This document shows, piece after piece, positions 60,108 through 64,000 of a stretch of DNA of 64,000 nucleotides. Under the pieces are notes generated by a model, which was not told the DNA's origin, did not search any database, and worked only from the letters and a program-made list of their open reading frames with translations. The stretch's first letter is position 1, and every line of letters begins with the position of its first letter. Source of the stretch: CAG-390 sp045636385 (GTDB lineage Bacteria > Bacillota > Clostridia > Oscillospirales > CAG-272); the NCBI GenBank assembly GCA_045636385.1, contig JAZTXK010000078.1:124001-188000 (forward strand), in the 5' to 3' direction. The position numbers and the translations under genes were made by a program.

Positions 60108-61559
60108 ATGAAACGCAAAAACGTTTTGATGATCTTCACAGATCAGCAAAGAGCAGATACGATTCACGCGCTTGGCAACGACAATATCGTTACCCCCGCG
60201 CTTGATGGTATTGCCAACGAGGCGGTCGTTTTTGATCGCTGCTACACACCTTCTCCGGTATGTGTTCCCGCAAGACTTTGTATGAAAGCGGGACAGTACT
60301 GCGCAAGAACGGGTAACAATAACAACAACCCGAATATTGCTTATGATGGCGAAGGCTTTTACAAGCGTTTTACAGACGCGGGATACAATACCTGCGCTAT
60401 CGGTAAGATGCATAATTCCCCCGTTCTTTATGACGGCATGGGATTCAGAAAGAGACTCTCTCAGGAGGAGCTTTCTCATCCTGATGACGATTATACGAAT
60501 TTCATCATCAATTCCCCGTATAAGAACGTCTTTGACTATATGGGACAGAGATCGGATATGTATTACATTCCGCAGATCTCTCAGCTTCCTGCTGAGTTCC
60601 ATCCCACTCAGTGGATCGGAGACAACTGCGTAGATTTCATTAAGAACGCAAACACCGACGAAGAGCCTATATTCCTCGTCGCATCCTTCATTCATCCTCA
60701 TCCCCCGTTTGCACCGCCTGCACCTTGGAACAAGATGTACCGCAAGAACGTCCGTGACCCCTTCCTTCCCGAGGATCCCGATTCTTACGAGGATATGCTT
60801 CGTAACAAGTATACCTGCGACGCGCTCGGCATCTCTCCCAGACGCCTCGAGCTTCTCAATCAGTATTATTACGCTTGCATCTCCTTCGTTGACTATCAGA
60901 TCGGCAGAATAGTTGCAGAGCTGAAGGCAAAGGGAATCTACGACGATACCGTCATTATGTTCTCTTCCGACCACGGCGATATGATGGGTGACTACGGATC
61001 TATGGGCAAGCGCACAATGCTTGATGCGGCGGCGAGAATCCCCTTCCTTCTCAAGATCCCCGGAAAGGATCACGAGATCAGATACGATCCTGCGTCTCTC
61101 GTTGACGTAGCTCCCACGCTTCTCGCGGCTTGCGGCATTGATTTTGATCCCGCAGACTTTGACGGTGTCAACCTCATGACCGATTCTCATGAGCTTGTAT
61201 ATTCTCAGTACGGAAACGGAACCGTAGGCATCTATATGGTAGCCTCCGGCAAGGACAAGCTTGTATATTCCGCAGTCGGCAACAGATACTTCTACTTCGA
61301 CTCCTTCCCCGATGCGGTTGACAAGTACGACGAGAGCAACGAAAGAGTAATGTATCTCAAGCAGAAGCTTGATGATTACATCGCAAGCGACGTTTGCACC
61401 GAGATCGAGACCGAACCTAAGGTAAGTCCCGCGAGACAAGCGAAGTATTCCTTCTATCCGCCGCTCAACGACCATATCAGAAGAGCTGAGGAAGAAAGAG
61501 GCAGAATGCCCGAGGGTTATGATATCGTAATTGGTTCAAAGCAGACCGATTTCTGGTAA
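60108..61559 (+). CDS. Cys-type sulfatase family enzyme, cytosolic, 483 aa
   Basis: Alkaline phosphatase superfamily sulfatase. Metal Asp in IFTDQQRAD (Asp12) and the modification motif CVPAR (Cys52, Pro54, Arg56): the Cys is turned into formylglycine in active enzymes. Further: SSDHGDMMGDYG (metal Asp-His) and, near the end, FPDAVDKYDE. No signal peptide, so it acts inside the cell. Anaerobes mature the Cys with a radical SAM enzyme (anSME), which is not in this window. Alternatively it may be a phosphonate monoester hydrolase or related phosphodiesterase. AGGAG precedes ATG 60108. Confidence 0.88.
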   Translation: MKRKNVLMIFTDQQRADTIHALGNDNIVTPALDGIANEAVVFDRCYTPSPVCVPARLCMKAGQYCARTGNNNNNPNIAYDGEGFYKRFTDAGYNTCAIGKMHNSPVLYDGMGFRKRLSQEELSHPDDDYTNFIINSPYKNVFDYMGQRSDMYYIPQISQLPAEFHPTQWIGDNCVDFIKNANTDEEPIFLVASFIHPHPPFAPPAPWNKMYRKNVRDPFLPEDPDSYEDMLRNKYTCDALGISPRRLELLNQYYYACISFVDYQIGRIVAELKAKGIYDDTVIMFSSDHGDMMGDYGSMGKRTMLDAAARIPFLLKIPGKDHEIRYDPASLVDVAPTLLAACGIDFDPADFDGVNLMTDSHELVYSQYGNGTVGIYMVASGKDKLVYSAVGNRYFYFDSFPDAVDKYDESNERVMYLKQKLDDYIASDVCTEIETEPKVSPARQAKYSFYPPLNDHIRRAEEERGRMPEGYDIVIGSKQTDFW

Positions 61560-61576
61560 GCCGTTTAATCTAACAT

Positions 61577-61621
61577 AAAAAACTACCGACAGAGCCTATC
61601 TGTCGGTAGTTTTCTTTATAT
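61577..61621. terminator. Bidirectional terminator between the sulfatase and fhs
   Basis: A 13-bp perfect stem AACTACCGACAGA (61581-61593 with 61599-61611), 5-base loop, T-rich tails on both strands. Confidence 0.92.
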
Positions 61622-61624
61622 AAA

Positions 61625-63298
61625 TCAGAACAGTCCGCTGATCTTTCCGGTTTCGTCAACGTCAATACGCTCTGCCGCGGGAACCTTGGGAAGTCCGGGC
61701 ATTGTCATAATATCGCCTGTGAGAGCTACGATAAATCCTGCTCCTGCGGAAAGTCTGAGTCCGCGAACGGTTACCGTGAATCCTTCGGGCGCGCCGATCT
61801 TGGTCATATCGTCGGAGAAACTATACTGTGTCTTCGCCATACAAATGGGAAGGTTACCGTAACCCGCAGCAGCGAGTCGGTCTGCTTCTTTCTTTGCAGC
61901 GGCAGTAAGGATAGCACCTTCGCCTCTGTAAACCGTGCGAACGATCGCGTTGATCTTATCCTCGATGCTTCCTTCAAGCTCGTAGCTGAATGTGAAATCA
62001 TTTTCCTCTTCGCAAAGCTTAACGACTTCATTCGCAAGCTCGATCGCGCCGTTTCCGCCGTCTGCCCATACAGTCGAAAGGATAGTCTTAACACCGAGTT
62101 CGGAGCACTTATCAATTACGAGTTTGATCTCTGCTTCGGTATCGGTCGGGAACTTGTTGACTGCGACAACACAAGGAAGCTTATAAACGTCCTTGATATT
62201 GGAAACGTGACGAAGGAGGTTAGGAATACCCGCTTCAAGCGCAACAAGGTTCTCTTCTCCGAGAGCGGTTTTGGGAAGTCCGCCGTGCATCTTGAGAGCG
62301 CGGATAGTAGCTACCATAACAACAGCATCGGGCTTGAGTCCCGCATAACGGCACTTGATGTCAAGGAACTTCTCTGCTCCGAGGTCTGCACCGAATCCTG
62401 CTTCGGTAACACAATACTCACCGAGGCGGAGTGCCATCTTGGTCGCTGTTACGGTATTACAACCGTGTGCAATATTTGCGAAAGGACCGCCGTGAACGAG
62501 CGCGGGAGTACCCTCGAGAGTCTGAACAAGGTTGGGGCTCATTGCATCCTTAAGAAGTGCCGCCATAGCTCCTACAGCCTTGAGATCGCCTGCAGTAACG
62601 GGCTTGTCGTCATAGGTGTAACCGACTACAATACGAGAAAGTCTTTCCTTGAGGTCTGTAATCGAGTTAGCGAGGCAGAATACTGCCATGATCTCGGATG
62701 CAACGGTAATATCGTATCCGTCTTCACGAGGAATGCCGTTAACCTTGCTTCCAAGTCCGTTTACGATCGCGCGAAGCTGGCGGTCGTTCATATCAACACA
62801 ACGCTTCCAGGTGATTCTTCTGGGGTCGATATTAAGAGCGTTGCCCTGATAGATATGGTTATCAAGCATTGCCGCAAGAAGGTTATTAGCCGCACCGATC
62901 GCGTGGAAGTCACCGGTAAAGTGAAGGTTGATATCCTCCATAGGAACTACCTGAGCGTATCCACCGCCTGCAGCGCCACCCTTGATTCCGAAAACGGGAC
63001 CGAGCGAGGGCTCACGGAGTGCCGCGATAGATTTCTTACCTATCTTGCGAAGTCCGTCCGCGAGACCGATCGAAGTGGTGGTCTTTCCTTCTCCTGCGGG
63101 AGTGGGGGTGATAGCGGTTACAAGAACGAGCTTTCCGTTCTTTTCGGGAGTATCGGCAAGAAGGTTTCTATCAATCTTCGCCTTATATTTGCCGTACTGA
63201 TCAAGATACTTCTCGTCGATTCCGGCGGTTTCGGCGATTTCGGTTATGGGACGCAGTTTTGTCTGCTGAGCGATTTCAATATCGGATAAGTATGCCAT
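61625..63298 (-). CDS. fhs: Formate-tetrahydrofolate ligase, 557 aa
   Basis: ATP-dependent enzyme that makes 10-formyl-tetrahydrofolate, feeding purine synthesis and the methyl branch of acetyl-CoA synthesis in anaerobes. Landmarks: TPTPAGEGKTTTSIGLADGL (P-loop), REPSLGPVFGIKGGAAGGGY, MEDINLHFTGDFHAI, and at the end GDIMTMPGLPKVPAAERID. Length is standard. AGGAG precedes ATG 63298. The gene lies 28 bases after a sulfatase, with a shared direction, but has no clear promoter between them. Confidence 0.97.
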   Translation of the reverse strand: MAYLSDIEIAQQTKLRPITEIAETAGIDEKYLDQYGKYKAKIDRNLLADTPEKNGKLVLVTAITPTPAGEGKTTTSIGLADGLRKIGKKSIAALREPSLGPVFGIKGGAAGGGYAQVVPMEDINLHFTGDFHAIGAANNLLAAMLDNHIYQGNALNIDPRRITWKRCVDMNDRQLRAIVNGLGSKVNGIPREDGYDITVASEIMAVFCLANSITDLKERLSRIVVGYTYDDKPVTAGDLKAVGAMAALLKDAMSPNLVQTLEGTPALVHGGPFANIAHGCNTVTATKMALRLGEYCVTEAGFGADLGAEKFLDIKCRYAGLKPDAVVMVATIRALKMHGGLPKTALGEENLVALEAGIPNLLRHVSNIKDVYKLPCVVAVNKFPTDTEAEIKLVIDKCSELGVKTILSTVWADGGNGAIELANEVVKLCEEENDFTFSYELEGSIEDKINAIVRTVYRGEGAILTAAAKKEADRLAAAGYGNLPICMAKTQYSFSDDMTKIGAPEGFTVTVRGLRLSAGAGFIVALTGDIMTMPGLPKVPAAERIDVDETGKISGLF

Positions 63299-63326
63299 TT
63301 TTCTTCTCCTTAAACATTAAGAATAA

Positions 63327-64000
63327 TTATACTTTGCCGCCGAAACTGTGTCTGTCATACTGACCGCCACCCGTTACAGCTTCATTTTTGCCGTCAAAAT
63401 CAGGATTTACGTATTTAGCGAACCAATCATCAAGCTCGCTTGCCATATTGGCAATGATACCCGAATAGCCAGGATCATCATATAGATTATTGTATTCATC
63501 AGGATCTGCGTTAAGATCGTAAAGCTCACAAGGACCGGGATAACGAAGAACAAGCTTATAGTCCTTATTGCGGATCATTCTGCAAGGTCCGTATTCGTCA
63601 AAAACAACGACGTTCTCTCTTGCGCGCTCGTCGCTTCCTTCAAGAAGCGGCTTGAAGCTTACGCCCGGCTGCTCGGGATCAGGAGTATTTTCTACTCCGG
63701 CAATATCAAGGAGCGTCGGGAAAAGGTCGTAATGACTGAGCATTTCTTCAGAAACTCGCTGTCCCTCAAATCTACCGGGAGCGGCAATAATCGCGGGAAC
63801 CTTAACCGAAGTATCATACATATTAACCGGCTTGGTTCCGTTACCCTTGCCCCAGATACCGTGGTGACCCATGTTCATACCGTTGTCAGCAGTAAATACG
63901 ATAACGGTGTTGTCAAGGATTCCTTCGGCTTCAAGTCTGTCAAGAAGTCTGCCGATATTCTCATCCATTGCGCTGATAGCCGCATAATAACCGGTAAGGC
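63327..64000 (-). CDS. Second sulfatase family enzyme (5' part beyond the window)
   Basis: The C-terminal part of a sulfatase: YYAAISAMDENIGRLLDRLE, FTADNGMNMGHHGIWGKGNG (metal Asp-Asn and His), HYDLFPTLLDIAG and LYDLNADPDEYNNLYDDP. The reading frame stays open through base 64000, beyond the internal Met at 63968, so the N-terminal half with the Cys/Ser motif is cut off by the window edge. It is a different subfamily from the sulfatase at 60108-61559. It is probably co-transcribed with fhs downstream. Confidence 0.9.
   Translation of the reverse strand, partial: LTGYYAAISAMDENIGRLLDRLEAEGILDNTVIVFTADNGMNMGHHGIWGKGNGTKPVNMYDTSVKVPAIIAAPGRFEGQRVSEEMLSHYDLFPTLLDIAGVENTPDPEQPGVSFKPLLEGSDERARENVVVFDEYGPCRMIRNKDYKLVLRYPGPCELYDLNADPDEYNNLYDDPGYSGIIANMASELDDWFAKYVNPDFDGKNEAVTGGGQYDRHSFGGKV

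Noticed and set aside
60072..61475. A 467-codon open frame on the minus strand opposite the sulfatase gene
   Set aside because: Its composition is that of a reverse-strand shadow (runs of V, R, I). There is no ribosome binding site and no known motif, and the plus-strand sulfatase has clear catalytic residues over the same bases.
62207..63289. A 360-codon open frame opposite formate-THF ligase
   Set aside because: An antisense shadow of a highly conserved gene; no start signal or motif.
1..64000. CRISPR array, prophage, insertion sequence or plasmid origin
   Set aside because: No spaced direct repeats, phage genes, transposases, terminal repeats or replication genes could be found. The only possible mobile remnant is the tiny frame at 26085.

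Overview
The window looks like a chromosomal segment of an anaerobic, low-to-mid GC member of the Bacillota, class Clostridia, most likely an uncultured gut-type lineage (Oscillospirales or Christensenellales would fit; the exact order is inference). The signs are near-consensus Shine-Dalgarno sequences (GGAGG), textbook sigma-A promoters, hairpin/T-run terminators, AddAB instead of RecBCD, a YlxM-Ffh-S16-KhpA operon, a class B-like sortase, a Re-type citrate synthase, formate-tetrahydrofolate ligase and L-lactate dehydrogenase. I see no phage, IS, CRISPR, rRNA or plasmid features. No stretch over 300 bases lacks a gene. The largest gaps are 278 bases at 30690-30967 and 233 bases at 25972-26204.

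Layout. 1-9336: a CorC/HlyC-type CBS protein (cut at the left edge), a small unknown protein, a metallophosphoesterase and a divergent membrane-anchored alpha/beta hydrolase, an M29 aminopeptidase, a sugar isomerase-like TIM barrel with a THUMP RNA methyltransferase, and a large lipoprotein with a ComEC-like metallo-beta-lactamase domain. 9447-9705: two identical tRNA-Thr(GGT) genes, each with its own promoter and terminator. 9823-14283 (minus): an operon-like run of sortase, RlmA-type methyltransferase, glycosyltransferase, secreted C39-like peptidase and ABM monooxygenase. 14466-18136 (minus): HtrA protease, response regulator and histidine kinase, an envelope-stress-type unit. 18312-25971 (plus): QueG-like protein, AddB, AddA. 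26205-30689 (minus): Re-citrate synthase, aconitase and isocitrate dehydrogenase, which together make 2-oxoglutarate from oxaloacetate and acetyl-CoA. 30968-33322: uridine phosphorylase, an E2-like acyltransferase fold protein and RNase HI.

33343-48251 (minus): sixteen tightly packed, often overlapping genes. The upstream part is housekeeping (DUF1858, TrmK, Nif3-like, phosphatase, RlmD-like, ASCH). The downstream part is a metabolic set of unknown purpose: two FAD-dependent oxidoreductases, a membrane-anchored propeller-like protein, a cytosolic metallo-beta-lactamase protein, a nitrilase-GDPD fusion, an EamA exporter, a GNAT acetyltransferase, an M20 amidohydrolase, an Lgt-like protein and a CPBP protease. 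This is the part of the window most likely to hold an undescribed pathway.

48462-54157 (plus): YlxM, Ffh, S16, KhpA, an unknown helical protein, glycerol kinase and lactate dehydrogenase. 54192-59281 (minus): acyl-ACP thioesterase, copper ATPase CopA, copper chaperone and DXS in one run. 59423-61559 (plus): HAD phosphatase and a Cys-type sulfatase. 61625-64000 (minus): a second sulfatase (cut by the right edge) followed by Fhs.

Functions are assigned by recognising motifs in the translated sequence; no database search was run. Many starts were moved inward from the longest open frame because a strong ribosome binding site, or the promoter itself, decides the start.
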